Assembly: GCA_016705365.1 (NCBI GenBank)
Contig: JADIYI010000005.1
Span: 412,412 to 476,411, forward strand
DNA length: 64,000 nucleotides
Direction: 5' to 3'
Source of the DNA: Gammaproteobacteria bacterium
GTDB taxonomy: Bacteria; Pseudomonadota; Gammaproteobacteria; Pseudomonadales; UBA5518
The notes below the pieces were generated by a model, which was not told where the DNA came from, made no database searches, and was given only the letters and a program-made list of their open reading frames with translations. The translations under genes and the position numbers were made by a program. Positions 8,484 through 17,668 of the stretch are shown piece after piece (the first letter of the stretch is position 1; each line of letters opens with the position of its first letter).

Positions 8484-9860
8484 ATGAGCGGGAAAAAAGC
8501 CGATACCCTGAATCGAATCAAGACGGGCAGCTTCGAGCGTCGCCTGAGTCTCACCCGCATGGGTTTGCTGGCGGGAACACGCTACGTCGCCAGTTCGGCA
8601 TCCACGATGTTCCTGCCGCGCGAGCAGCGCGAGGCGCGCCGTCGTGAAGCGCTCGGCGAGCAGGCGCGCTACCTGGTGGAGGAACTGGGCAAGCTCAAGG
8701 GCAGCGTGGTCAAGATCGGGCAGATGATGGCCCTGTATGGAGAGCATTTCCTGCCCGAGGAAGTGACCGCTGCGCTGCATACGCTCGAAGACCGGACCGT
8801 GGCACTCGAATGGCCGGTGATCCGGCGCGAGCTCGAGCGCGAAATCGGACGCCGGCGCATCGCCGAGCTCGAGATCGATCCGGTGCCGATCGGAGCGGCA
8901 TCGCTTGGCCAGGTTCACCTGGCGCATCGCAAGCTCGACGGGAAGGCGCTGTGCCTGAAGATCCAGTACCCGGGCGTGGCGGCGGCGATCGATTCGGATA
9001 TCGATGCGGTGGTCGGGCTGTTGCAGATTGGCAGGATGCTGGGCAGCAGCGAAGAATTCGGCGCGTGGCTCGACGAGGTGCGAGCCATGCTGCACCGCGA
9101 GGTCGATTACGTCCGCGAGGCGCGCAAGACGGCGCAGTTTCACGATCATCTGCGCCGTGACACCCGCTTCGTGGTTCCCGAGGTTCTGGCCGACTATTCG
9201 AGCGCGCATGTGCTCGCGACCAGCTTCGAGCATGGTTACAGCGTTACCAGCGCGGATGTCGAGGCGCTGCCGCTCGAGCGACGCAACGAACTCGGACGCG
9301 CGTTCCTGGAACTGTTCCTGCGCGAGATATTCGAGTGGCGTGAACTGCAGACCGATCCGAACTTCGGCAATTACCGGGTGCGTCCCGCCACCACCCGGCG
9401 CGGGCACGATCGGCTGGTGTTGCTCGATTTCGGCGCGGTCCAGGAATATCCGGACAGCTTTATCGATCCGCTCGCGGAGATGATCCGCGGGGCGTACCAC
9501 GGCGACATCGAGCGCGTGATGCAGGGGGCGCTCGACCTGCGTTTCATGCAGCCGCACTTTCCGCAGGCGGTGCAGCGCTCGTTCGCGAAAGTCTGCGCGG
9601 GAGTGATCGAGCCGCTGGTCGGACACGCGGGCAATGTGCCGCGCGAGGCGCTCAGCGCCAGCGGTCAATACCGCTGGAAGCACAGTGATCTGCCGCGAAG
9701 GATTGCGCGGCAGGCCTCGCGCGCGGCATTCAGCACCTGGTTCCAGGTGCCGCCCAGCGAATTCGTGTTCCTGAACCGCAAGCTGATCGGTGTCTATACG
9801 TTCATCGCGGTACTGGGCGCGGAATTCAATGGCGCCGATATCATCGAGAAGTACCTGTAG
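8484..9860 (+). CDS. ABC1/UbiB-family atypical protein kinase
   Basis: 458 residues. ABC1/COQ8/UbiB hallmarks: the KxGQ motif in SVVKIGQMMALYGEHF, the Ala-rich loop replaced by GAASLGQVHLAHRK, and the late LVLLDFGAVQEYP with the DFG-like metal site. The family supports ubiquinone metabolism or lipid homeostasis as ATPases. Unlike classic UbiB there is no clear C-terminal pair of membrane helices, and it is not beside ubiE/ubiJ, so it is probably a paralogue. ATG at 8484 follows GCGAGGCG. ATG at 8448 is an alternative. Confidence 0.85.
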   Translation: MSGKKADTLNRIKTGSFERRLSLTRMGLLAGTRYVASSASTMFLPREQREARRREALGEQARYLVEELGKLKGSVVKIGQMMALYGEHFLPEEVTAALHTLEDRTVALEWPVIRRELEREIGRRRIAELEIDPVPIGAASLGQVHLAHRKLDGKALCLKIQYPGVAAAIDSDIDAVVGLLQIGRMLGSSEEFGAWLDEVRAMLHREVDYVREARKTAQFHDHLRRDTRFVVPEVLADYSSAHVLATSFEHGYSVTSADVEALPLERRNELGRAFLELFLREIFEWRELQTDPNFGNYRVRPATTRRGHDRLVLLDFGAVQEYPDSFIDPLAEMIRGAYHGDIERVMQGALDLRFMQPHFPQAVQRSFAKVCAGVIEPLVGHAGNVPREALSASGQYRWKHSDLPRRIARQASRAAFSTWFQVPPSEFVFLNRKLIGVYTFIAVLGAEFNGADIIEKYL

Positions 9861-9876
9861 CGCGGTTTGCCCGCTC

Positions 9877-10728
9877 TCAACCGCCGAGCGAGGCGCGCAG
9901 CCTGCGCACGCGGTCGAGCACCAGTTCGCGGTTGCGCGGACCCATGCGTATCAGCAATTTCTGGGTTTCCGGCAAGGCCTCGAGTGCGGGATCGGCGAAC
10001 TTGTAGAACACGGACGGACGGACCAGTTCGATTTCCGCGTCCGGGGTGGGTGCCGCCAGCATCAGGTCGAGCCCGGCAAGCAACAGGCTGCGGACATTGC
10101 GATCGCCGTTGCCGAGTTCGCTGACCGCTTCCTGCAGCAGCGGTTCGTAGCGGTTGAACCAGCGCGCCAGTGCATCGGTATCGAGCTCTGCCGCTGCGTC
10201 GGCCAGCGCATCGTAGCGCGCGAAATTGGCCGGTGCGAGAAACCATTGGTCGCCACGTTGCTCCACCATCAGCTTGCCGGGAACCGCCGGCAACGGCAGT
10301 TTGTCGCGCAGCAGCTTGCCGTGCCCGAAGCCATCGGCCTGGATCGAGGCGCGGCGCAACAATTCATCCGCCTGCAGGCTTGGCTGCGCGATTGCGGGCA
10401 GGATGTCGGCGAGCGTGGCCCGTACCTCCGGATCGCTGTGCTCGAGTTCGGGCAGTGGCGGTGCACCCTCCGCAGCCTCTGTCGCCGCGCTCGGTGGCGG
10501 CGAATTGCCGGCGGCCTGCCTTGGCTCCAGGGTGGATATCGTGCCCGTAGCGGCCGGTGCATTGCTGATCTCTACCGCGGCCGGTTCGGGCGAACTCAGC
10601 AGCGCGCGCAGGGCGAGGCCAAGCGCGCCGATCACCAGGACGGCAATCACCAGAAACAGCAGGGGACGGCGACGCGAGGCGCTGCCGTCGTCATACGTTC
10701 CCAGTCGGTCGTCTTCGCGGGCTTTCAT
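9877..10728 (-). CDS. DUF3014 domain protein, single membrane anchor
   Basis: 283 residues. A charged N-terminus is followed by one transmembrane helix (PLLFLVIAVLVIGALGLALR, about residues 22-41), a Pro/Ala-rich linker and a soluble C-terminal domain with FARYDALADAAAELDTDALARW and VFYKFADPALEALP, which I recognise as DUF3014. The function of this gammaproteobacterial family is unknown. Topology suggests a cytoplasmic tail and a periplasmic domain. It converges with the ABC1 kinase gene, 16 bases apart. Confidence 0.75.
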   Translation of the reverse strand: MKAREDDRLGTYDDGSASRRRPLLFLVIAVLVIGALGLALRALLSSPEPAAVEISNAPAATGTISTLEPRQAAGNSPPPSAATEAAEGAPPLPELEHSDPEVRATLADILPAIAQPSLQADELLRRASIQADGFGHGKLLRDKLPLPAVPGKLMVEQRGDQWFLAPANFARYDALADAAAELDTDALARWFNRYEPLLQEAVSELGNGDRNVRSLLLAGLDLMLAAPTPDAEIELVRPSVFYKFADPALEALPETQKLLIRMGPRNRELVLDRVRRLRASLGG

Positions 10729-10862
10729 ACGGGGATCCCTCGATTGAGGTTGCAGGCTAGCGCGCCCCCCGTGCAGGGTCAACCGATACGGGTTGGCGCG
10801 CGCCGCGGCTTTCGATTAATGTGCCCCACATTCCCGGGCACCGTTGCGGAGAGAAAGAGAAG

Positions 10863-12116
10863 ATGAACTGCTGGTTGTTTGCGATTGCGCTGCCGAGTGC
10901 GCTGCTGACCCTCAATCTCTACCATCCGATGCTGCGCCACAAGTGGGGGCACATGCTCAGTTTTGTATTTGGCTGGCTGGTCGGCGAGTTGCTGCCGTTC
11001 GTGCTGGTGGTGCAGGTCCTGCTGGTGTTGCTGTTGCTGGCCAAGCACGATGTTCACGGCTTCGGCGATGCGCTGAGCGTCTGTGCCTTGCTGGCATCGT
11101 GGGCGGCCATGCTGGTGTATTTCGTGCGCTCCGGCAATGCCGCTGCAGTGATGGAAGCCGCCTTGCAGCGCGCGCTCGGGGTGGATTATCGCAGTCGTAT
11201 CCGTCCCGGACTGAGCGCGCGGTTTCCGGTTTCGGTATTGCCGCAAAATCTGCTGCACCCGTTCCGGCTCGATCTGCCGGAGGTGCTGCGCATCCGGGAC
11301 ATCGTCTACGCCGAGGCCGAAGGCATGCGGCTGAAGCTCGATGTCTACCAGCATCGGGACAAGCCCGCCGATTGCCCGGTACTGTTGCAGGTTCATGGCG
11401 GGGGCTGGACCGAGAAAATGGGCAGCAAGAACGAGCAGGCCAGGCCGCTGATGAACCATATGGCAGCGCGCGGCTGGGTCTGCGTGAGCGTCGATTACCG
11501 CCTCAGCCCGACGTCGACATTCCCGGCGCATATCATCGATTGCAAGCAGGCGCTGGCGTGGGTCAAGGAGAATATTTCACGCTATGGCGGCAACCCCGAT
11601 TTCATCGTCGCCACCGGCGGCTCGGCCGGGGGCCATCTGTGCTCGCTGCTCGCGCTGAGCGCCAACGATCCGCAGTTCCAGCCCGGTTTCGAACAGGCCG
11701 ACACCAGTGTCCGTGGCTGCGTACCGTTCTACGGGGTCTATGACTTCACCAATCACCTGGGACTGAAGCCGAACCAGGTGCTGCTCGATGCCCTGGAGTC
11801 CTACATTCTCAAGACTTCCTATGCCGAATCGCCCGAGCTGTATCGCCAGTCCTCGCCGATATCCCGGGTGCATGCCGGGGCACCGCCGTTTCTGGTCATC
11901 CATGGTGACAAGGACAGCCTGTGCGCGGTGGCGGAAGCCCGTCGCTTTGCCGAGGTGCTGGGTGGCGTTTCGGGCCAGGCGGTCGGTTATGCCGAGATCG
12001 CCGGTGCGCAGCACGCATTCGATATTTTCCGCTCGTTGCGCAGTGAGTTGGTGATGTACGGCGTCGAGCGCTTCCTGGCGTTTCTGTACAGCCGCTATCT
12101 CGACGAGCAGGCCTGA
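10863..12116 (+). CDS. Alpha/beta hydrolase, HSL/BD-FAE-like esterase with membrane N-terminus
   Basis: 417 residues. The first 110 residues contain about three hydrophobic helices. The catalytic domain then shows the oxyanion-hole HGGGW motif (QVHGGGWTEKMG), the nucleophile elbow GGSAGGHLCSLLA, and a late GAQHAFDIF with the catalytic His. This matches carboxylesterases of the hormone-sensitive lipase/IV family. ATG at 10863 is preceded by GGAGAGAAAGAG and is better than the ORF's upstream ATG at 10821. The substrate is unknown; membrane attachment suggests an acyl lipid or xenobiotic ester. Confidence 0.85.
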   Translation: MNCWLFAIALPSALLTLNLYHPMLRHKWGHMLSFVFGWLVGELLPFVLVVQVLLVLLLLAKHDVHGFGDALSVCALLASWAAMLVYFVRSGNAAAVMEAALQRALGVDYRSRIRPGLSARFPVSVLPQNLLHPFRLDLPEVLRIRDIVYAEAEGMRLKLDVYQHRDKPADCPVLLQVHGGGWTEKMGSKNEQARPLMNHMAARGWVCVSVDYRLSPTSTFPAHIIDCKQALAWVKENISRYGGNPDFIVATGGSAGGHLCSLLALSANDPQFQPGFEQADTSVRGCVPFYGVYDFTNHLGLKPNQVLLDALESYILKTSYAESPELYRQSSPISRVHAGAPPFLVIHGDKDSLCAVAEARRFAEVLGGVSGQAVGYAEIAGAQHAFDIFRSLRSELVMYGVERFLAFLYSRYLDEQA

Positions 12117-12226
12117 AGCGCGGTCCGGAGGAGCGATCCTGCCGTCAGTTGCCCATGCCGGAGACAGCGGCAAGACGCAAGACGGTTGCTGCCTCGCTCG
12201 CGCGAGGTCTTGCAGTCTGCCCTCGC

Positions 12227-13606
12227 TCAGCCAGGAGCCTGGTGGAGTTCCCAGGCGCGGGCGAGTGCTTCGCCGATGCTCGCGCCGAGCGGCGCCAGCG
12301 CGGTGGCGTTCGCGGGCGGTTCGTCGCTGGCGAGCAGTTGGTCCAGCATCCGCACGATCCGTCGCACCAGCCAGAGCACTTCGCGGGTCGTGGCCTGGAT
12401 CTCGATCAGGCTGGCGGCTGTCGCCGCGTCGCTGTCGCCAGACTCCAGCCAGGGTTCGAGCGCCTCGTTGCCAAGCCCCGATGACAGCGCGACCCACTGT
12501 ACCTGTGCAATGAGATTCTGCAGGCTGCCCGCGAGACGATTTCCGCCGCAGTCATCCAGCACGCGGCGCAACCCGGAAATCGATTGCAGCAGCGCGGTCA
12601 GTGAGCGGTTGGCCTCGATCAGCTCCCGCGCCGAGGGCGGCTCTGGTCCGCTGTTTGCGGGTGCCGGCGCTGACCGGGAACCGAACAGCACGCGCGCTGC
12701 CGCCACGTAGTTTGCCTCGGCAAAAGTGCGGCGGTTCACACGCAGGAACGGCATGCAGTCGGTGAGTGTCGCCGTGGCGGGCAGCGCATCGGGGAAGCGC
12801 AACCCATGGACCATGTCGCTCAGCGAGATGATCAGCGCCGGCGCTTCGAGTTCGGCAATGGCGCTGCCGCGCGGGTAACCGGCGCCATCGGCGCGCTCGT
12901 GATGCTGCTCGAGCACCTGGGCCAGACGCTCCTGGTCGGGCGCAAACCGGCGCACGATGGCCGCACCGATCGGCACGTGACTCTGGATGGACTGCCAGTC
13001 CTCGGCGGAAATTCCGGATCTCCTGTCGGCCAGCGCCGGATCGATATGCAGCAGGCCGAGGTCGTGGAACAGTCCTGCCTGGAACACCAGGGCGAGGTCC
13101 TCGGGTTCGAAGTCGCGCTCGCTGGCGATCAGCGAGCCGAGCCAGGCCGAGAACAGCGCGCGATGGAACACGCGCGGCAATGTATGCTGCATCACGCCCA
13201 ACTGCTGCAGCAGGGCAGGTTGCCAGTCGATCGCGTGGCACAGATGATGCACCCGACCCTCGAACCGGAAGTGCTCGTTGATCCGGCGCAGATCGGGCTC
13301 GGTGCCGGGAAACTCCAGGAAGATCCCGGCCAGGCGCGCGGCATCGGGGGGGCGGCGCAGGCGAAGTACCTCGTCGACCGGCCTGTTCAGGCGGTGACCG
13401 CGCATCTTCTCCGCCGCCAGTGCACCCAGCGGCGTTCCGCGGCGCAGCAGCACGATACCGAACTGGTTGATGACATCTTCGCTGGCAACCACCATCTGGT
13501 GGTGCACGCTGGTGTGGGCAAGATGCTCGAGATAGCGAGCGCAGTCGCAGACCGAGAAGTCGGTCAGGGGATCGTCGGGCGCGTTCAGCCGATCTGCCCC
13601 AGGCAT
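12227..13606 (-). CDS. HD-GYP domain protein (probable c-di-GMP phosphodiesterase)
   Basis: 459 residues. The central HD-GYP domain keeps the key residues: FHDLGLLHID, SHVPIGAAIV, and QHHERADGAGYPRG with the GYP triad. HD-GYP enzymes hydrolyse cyclic di-GMP. The first 130 residues and the helical C-terminal 150 residues are family-specific and not assigned, and no receiver or membrane segment is visible. The start overlaps the end of pdxJ by 22 bases, which supports co-transcription with pdxJ and the downstream order in this minus-strand run. Confidence 0.85.
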   Translation of the reverse strand: MPGADRLNAPDDPLTDFSVCDCARYLEHLAHTSVHHQMVVASEDVINQFGIVLLRRGTPLGALAAEKMRGHRLNRPVDEVLRLRRPPDAARLAGIFLEFPGTEPDLRRINEHFRFEGRVHHLCHAIDWQPALLQQLGVMQHTLPRVFHRALFSAWLGSLIASERDFEPEDLALVFQAGLFHDLGLLHIDPALADRRSGISAEDWQSIQSHVPIGAAIVRRFAPDQERLAQVLEQHHERADGAGYPRGSAIAELEAPALIISLSDMVHGLRFPDALPATATLTDCMPFLRVNRRTFAEANYVAAARVLFGSRSAPAPANSGPEPPSARELIEANRSLTALLQSISGLRRVLDDCGGNRLAGSLQNLIAQVQWVALSSGLGNEALEPWLESGDSDAATAASLIEIQATTREVLWLVRRIVRMLDQLLASDEPPANATALAPLGASIGEALARAWELHQAPG

Positions 13607-14355
13607 TGTCGATAGGCGCGCACCGCGCGCTCGAAGCCGAGATGGAGCGCATCCACCGTGAACGCATGTCCGATGGATACCTCCAGCAAGCCCGGGACAC
13701 GGGCAAAATCGGGCAGGTTCAGCAGGTTCAGATCGTGCCCCGCATTCAACCCGAGGCCTGCGTCGAGGGCGCTGTTGGCGGCGGCGATATAGGGTTCGAG
13801 AATTTTCCGTGGTGCTGCGCCGGCCGCGAAGGCCGCCGCATACGGGCCCGTGTACAACTCGATGCGATCGGCGCCGACTGCGCGCGCCAGCACCATTTGT
13901 TGCGGATCCGGATCCATGAACAGGCTTGCGCGGATGCCCAGCGCATGCAACTCGTCGATGACCGGGCGTAGCCGTGCGCCGTCGCGGCGCAGGTCGAAAC
14001 CGTGATCGGAGGTGAGTTGCTGCTCGTCATCGGGAACCAGGGTGCATTGCGCAGGTTTTACCGCGCGCACCAGCGGCAGGAATCCCGGATAGTCGCCCAC
14101 GTCCGCGCGCGTGCTGCGGGCCGCTCCCGCAAAAGGGTTGCCTTCGACATTGAGTTCCACGTCCAGAATGGCGGCCAATGCCGGCACGTCGCTGGCGCGA
14201 ATATGGCGCTGGTCGGGTCGCGGGTGCACGGTGATTCCATCGGCGCCCGCCGCTACCGCCAGTCGCGCGTGCGCGGTCACGCTCGGGTAATCGCCCGGGC
14301 GTGAATTGCGGATCAGCGCGATCTTGTTGAGGTTGAGCGACAGGCAGATACTCAT
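13585..14355 (-). CDS. pdxJ: Pyridoxine 5'-phosphate synthase PdxJ
   Basis: 256 residues, close to the usual 240-250. It condenses 1-deoxyxylulose 5-phosphate with 3-amino-2-oxopropyl phosphate to make pyridoxine phosphate in the DXP-dependent vitamin B6 route. Seen: LSLNLNKIALIRNSRPGDYP, GADGITVHPRPDQRHI, LNVEGNPFAG, and LNAGHDLNLLNL, all conserved PdxJ segments of the TIM barrel. The start overlaps the stop of the upstream peptidyl-prolyl isomerase gene by 4 bp. Confidence 0.96.
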   Translation of the reverse strand: MSICLSLNLNKIALIRNSRPGDYPSVTAHARLAVAAGADGITVHPRPDQRHIRASDVPALAAILDVELNVEGNPFAGAARSTRADVGDYPGFLPLVRAVKPAQCTLVPDDEQQLTSDHGFDLRRDGARLRPVIDELHALGIRASLFMDPDPQQMVLARAVGADRIELYTGPYAAAFAAGAAPRKILEPYIAAANSALDAGLGLNAGHDLNLLNLPDFARVPGLLEVSIGHAFTVDALHLGFERAVRAYRQCLGQIG

Positions 14356-14921
14356 TCGATGCGTTGGGCCTTCTCGATGATGATCGGGTTGCGCGGCACA
14401 TCGTCATAGGCGGCAACGGTGTGGGTTTCGACCAGGGCGATTCCGTCGACCACGTCCATTCCCTCGATCACCTTGCCGAATACGGTGTAGCCCGGTTTGC
14501 GGCTGACGTAGTCGAAATCGAGCCTGAGGTTGGAGCGCACGTTGATGAAGAACTGTGCAGTGGCGCTGTCGGGATCCTCGGTGCGCGCCATCGCGATCGT
14601 GCCGCGTTCGTTGTGCAGATGGTTGCGGGATTCGTTCGGCACCGGGTCGCGAACCGGCTTCTCGATCATCTTGTCGGTGAATCCTCCACCCTGGATCATG
14701 AAATTGGGAATCACGCGGTGAAAGATGGTGCCCACGTAATGGCCGCTGTCGACATAGGCGAGGAAATTGGCCACTGCCTGTGGCGATTCGAGCGGGTACA
14801 ATTCCAGGCGGATTTCACCGGCATTGGTCTTGATGAGCACCTGCGGGTTTGATTCGGCGCCGAGCAGCGGGGACAGCAGGGCGCCGAGCAGGAGCGCGGC
14901 AACGGATAACAGTCGTGTCAT
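14352..14921 (-). CDS. Periplasmic cyclophilin-type peptidyl-prolyl cis-trans isomerase
   Basis: 189 residues. A signal peptide ends near LLGALLSPLLGAES. The cyclophilin domain follows with FHRVIPNFMIQGGGFTD, GTIAMARTEDPDSATAQFFIN and VFGKVIEGMDVVDGIA. This is the PpiA/PpiB bacterial type that accelerates proline isomerisation during protein folding. Export suggests the periplasm. It is translationally coupled to pdxJ (ATGA), a pairing with no obvious functional reason. Confidence 0.92.
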   Translation of the reverse strand: MTRLLSVAALLLGALLSPLLGAESNPQVLIKTNAGEIRLELYPLESPQAVANFLAYVDSGHYVGTIFHRVIPNFMIQGGGFTDKMIEKPVRDPVPNESRNHLHNERGTIAMARTEDPDSATAQFFINVRSNLRLDFDYVSRKPGYTVFGKVIEGMDVVDGIALVETHTVAAYDDVPRNPIIIEKAQRIE

Positions 14922-14957
14922 GTGATCTCCTGGATCAGGGAATGCGCGGGACCTCGT

Positions 14958-15611
14958 TCAGCCCCACTCGGAGCGGCGTTTGCGGCGCGGGATGATGCGT
15001 GGCAGCACCAGCGTGAGGAATCCGCCGATCCCGGTCGCCCAGACGCCATTGATGAACCATTTTTGCCAGGCTTCGTCGTGCAGGCGTGCGTTGTCGGCCT
15101 CCAGCACGCTGATCTGGTTTTTGAGCATCTGCACCGTCTCGGTGAGCGTGCGGTTGTTCGCGTCGAGCGTTGTTGCATTGTTCGAAAGCTGGCGCAACTC
15201 GACCAGTTCGGTCTGCAGGGCATCGCGGGTCGCCATCGCTGCGTCGGCGTCCTTGCGCAGTTGCTCGATGGCAGTGCTCAGGCTCACGCTGCCATCCTCG
15301 GGTTGCCCGAGCGCGTGCAACGCGCTCAGCACCTGATAGCGGGCACCGGGTTCGCGCTTCAGGTAGCGGCTTGGCAGCCAGCCTTCGTTGCCGTCGTGAG
15401 TACGTACCCGGCTCCAGCCCAGTTCCCGGTCCTCCTCGAGCACGGTCACCGCGGTGCCGCTCGGCAGACCCTGGTGAACGACCCGGTGTTCGGTGCTGCC
15501 ACCGGTGCGCAGCGGCACGAACACGGTATCTTCGATGTAGCGTTCCTGTGCCTGGGCGGAAACCGCAATGGTGCCTGTAAGCAGGAGCAGGCAGAGCAAT
15601 CGGGAGAACAT
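14958..15611 (-). CDS. TIGR04211-type SH3 domain protein (YgiM-like), exported and membrane-anchored
   Basis: 217 residues. N-terminal signal peptide (FSRLLCLLLLTGTIAVSAQA), a bacterial SH3 domain (about residues 25-90: VHQGLPSGTAVTVLEEDREL, GWLPSRYLKREP), a coiled-coil (about 100-170) and a C-terminal transmembrane helix ending in an RRKRR tail. This is the YgiM layout. The role is unknown in detail; bacterial SH3 domains often bind peptidoglycan peptides. ATG at 15611 gives the best signal peptide. ATG at 15644 would add 11 residues. Confidence 0.8.
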   Translation of the reverse strand: MFSRLLCLLLLTGTIAVSAQAQERYIEDTVFVPLRTGGSTEHRVVHQGLPSGTAVTVLEEDRELGWSRVRTHDGNEGWLPSRYLKREPGARYQVLSALHALGQPEDGSVSLSTAIEQLRKDADAAMATRDALQTELVELRQLSNNATTLDANNRTLTETVQMLKNQISVLEADNARLHDEAWQKWFINGVWATGIGGFLTLVLPRIIPRRKRRSEWG

Positions 15612-15713
15612 GGGGAAATACTCTGGGAAATTGTTCAGTTTCATCACTAACTCATTAATTTAGCTAGATTCAGTGGCCTGTCAAATGGTCTCGCTCGTTG
15701 CCGGATGCGGGCC

Positions 15714-16016
15714 TCAGGGTAGCACCTTGCGAAACGGCTTGACGCTGACACGGGCATATACGCCGGCCGCCACATAAGGGTCGGCCGCGGCCCATTGCTC
15801 TGCCGCGTCAAGGCTGTCGAAGTGCGCGACGATCAGGCTGCCGGAAAAGCCCGCTTCTCCGGGATCCTCGCAATCCACGGCGGGGTGCGGTCCGGCCAGC
15901 AGCAGGCGTCCTGCATCCTGCAGCGCCCGCAGCCTTGCCAGATGCTCCGGGCGGGCCGCGAGACGCTGTGCCAGGGTGTCGGCGTTGTCTTCGGCGATGA
16001 TGGCGTAAAACAGCAT
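15714..16016 (-). CDS. YciI family protein
   Basis: 100 residues, the usual length. It opens MLFYAIIAEDNADTLAQRL and contains HLARLRALQDAGRLLLAGPH and DSLDAAEQWAAADPYVAAGV, the dimeric ferredoxin-like fold of YciI. The His-Asp pair proposed as active in the family is present in the LLLAGPHP and AADPY segments. Function is unknown. It lies just downstream of yciB on the same strand, 23 bases apart. Confidence 0.88.
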   Translation of the reverse strand: MLFYAIIAEDNADTLAQRLAARPEHLARLRALQDAGRLLLAGPHPAVDCEDPGEAGFSGSLIVAHFDSLDAAEQWAAADPYVAAGVYARVSVKPFRKVLP

Positions 16017-16039
16017 GGTTTGATGATCTCGCGCAGGCG

Positions 16040-16639
16040 TCAATTGGAATCCGCTGGCGGCCCGTCCTTGTCCGCCTCGAGGTGCGGCATGATCAAAAGC
16101 ACGGTCAGCGCACTCAATACCAGCGTGAAGCCGATGGCACTGTAGAGCTTGTAACTCACCCAGGTCGCTTCGCTGAAACGGTAGGCAACGTAGAGGTTCA
16201 GCGCGCCAACCACCAGGAAATTCGCGATCCACAGCAGGTTCAACTGGCGCCAGACGCGCTCGGGCAACGTGAGTTGAGCCCCCATTGCGCGCTGCATGAC
16301 CGTTTTGCCGGTCCACATCGAGGTGCCGGCAAAAATGCCCGCCAGCACCCAGTTGAAGATGGTTGGCTTCCACTGGATGAACAACTGGTTGCGCAGGGCC
16401 AGCGTCGCGCCGCCGAACACCAGCACGGTTGCCGCAAGCAGCAGCAGGCGTTTCTCGATGTGACCGGTGATCAGGCGGGTCAGGACGACCTGTCCCAGTG
16501 TCGCGAGGATCAGAATCCAGGTGGCGGAATAGATGCCGTCGAAGCGATAGTGCCAGCCCCACAATTCGACGGTGCGGCCATCGAACTGGTAGACCGCAAA
16601 GAAAAGAATGATGGGAACGAGTTCCGCAATTTGCTTCAT
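16040..16639 (-). CDS. yciB: Inner-membrane septation-type protein YciB
   Basis: 199 residues with five to six membrane helices, opening MKQIAELVPIILFFAVYQ. The conserved QWKPTIFNWVLAGIF, then LNLLWIANFLVVGALNLYVAY, identify the YciB/IspA (intracellular septation protein A) family, which interacts with cell-envelope synthesis proteins. ATG at 16639 is chosen by family start; the upstream open frame is a shadow. It forms a likely operon with the YciI-family gene and is divergent from the PHP gene. Confidence 0.92.
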   Translation of the reverse strand: MKQIAELVPIILFFAVYQFDGRTVELWGWHYRFDGIYSATWILILATLGQVVLTRLITGHIEKRLLLLAATVLVFGGATLALRNQLFIQWKPTIFNWVLAGIFAGTSMWTGKTVMQRAMGAQLTLPERVWRQLNLLWIANFLVVGALNLYVAYRFSEATWVSYKLYSAIGFTLVLSALTVLLIMPHLEADKDGPPADSN

Positions 16640-16743
16640 GTTGTGTCGCTGATCGCCGGGTCGTGAAAAGACGCTGGTGAGAGTATGGCAGCGCAAATCC
16701 GTTATTCTAGCCGCCGCGCTCATGTTCCACACAGGCAAATTTC

Positions 16744-17577
16744 GTGCTCGTCGACTTGCATACCCATACTCTCGCCTCCGACGGAGAGCTTTCGCCACAG
16801 GCAATGCTGGCGCTGCAGGCCGCCGAGGGCACCGCCCTGACGGCCTTCACCGACCATGACACGCTGGACGGCTGGGATCAGGTCCAGGCCGGCGCAGCGG
16901 TGGCCCACGGCGGTCCCAGGCTCATTTCCGGGATCGAGTTCTCCAGCGCCTCGAACGGACGCGAGATCCATGTGGTGGGGCTCGGCTTCGATGCGGATCA
17001 TTTGCCGCTGCGTAACGCGGTTGCGATGCAGGCACAGTGTCGGCGCGAGCGCGCGGAGCGTATCGGTGCGCGGCTCGAGCATCTCGGGGTGCGCGGTGCG
17101 CTCGAGGGTGCCGAACGGCTGGCGCAGGGCAGCATGCTGGGACGCCCGCATTTCGCCCGCTTCCTGGTCGAGAGCGGTCGGGTGCGCAATATCGAGGCCG
17201 CGTTTCGCAAGTACCTGGGCAAAGGCAAGCCGGCGGCCAGCGCGGTACTGTGGCCGGAACTCGAGCACGCCATTGCCTGGATCCGGGCGGCCGGTGGAAT
17301 CGCGGTGCTGGCACATCCGCTGGCCTACGAGCTGTCACGCCGCCAGCTGAATGCGCTGGTCGGTGCCTTCAGGGAGTGTGGTGGAGAGGCGATCGAGGTG
17401 GCGCTTCCGGGCCTGGAGGAGGCGAAGCTGGCGCTGGCCGCCGGTCTTGCGCGCTCGCACGGACTGCGCGCCTCCGCTGGCAGCGATTTGCATTCGAGCG
17501 AACAGGGCTGGCGCTTGCCCTCGCGGATTCCGCCGCTCCCGGACTTTCTCGAACCGGTCTGGAACGCATGGGTTTGA
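16744..17577 (+). CDS. rnm: PHP-domain phosphoesterase, RNase AM type (TrpH/YciV)
   Basis: 277 residues from a GTG start. The PHP metal-binding motifs are seen as VDLHTHTLASDG near the N-terminus, ALTAFTDHDTLDG, GIEFSSASNGREIHVVGLGF, GIAVLAHPLAY and ASAGSDLHSSE near the end. E. coli Rnm is a 5'-3' exonuclease that matures rRNA 5' ends and acts on 3',5'-bisnucleotides. The following yciO-like gene and nearby rluB repeat the E. coli trpH-yciO-rluB neighbourhood. Confidence 0.9.
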   Translation: MLVDLHTHTLASDGELSPQAMLALQAAEGTALTAFTDHDTLDGWDQVQAGAAVAHGGPRLISGIEFSSASNGREIHVVGLGFDADHLPLRNAVAMQAQCRRERAERIGARLEHLGVRGALEGAERLAQGSMLGRPHFARFLVESGRVRNIEAAFRKYLGKGKPAASAVLWPELEHAIAWIRAAGGIAVLAHPLAYELSRRQLNALVGAFRECGGEAIEVALPGLEEAKLALAAGLARSHGLRASAGSDLHSSEQGWRLPSRIPPLPDFLEPVWNAWV

Positions 17578-17668
17578 TCGACCCGCGGGCAGGCCGTACA
17601 CTCGCCGCCCGTCCGGGTTGCCTCGACGACCCGGTCTCGCGGGCCCACTATTCAGCGGAAGCGATGCC

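Noticed and set aside
8448..8484. Upstream ATG as start of the ABC1 kinase
   Set aside because: Possible, but the ATG at 8484 has the better purine-rich site and the usual family start.
8409..9683. 424-codon open frame antisense to the ABC1 kinase
   Set aside because: Shadow of the kinase gene.
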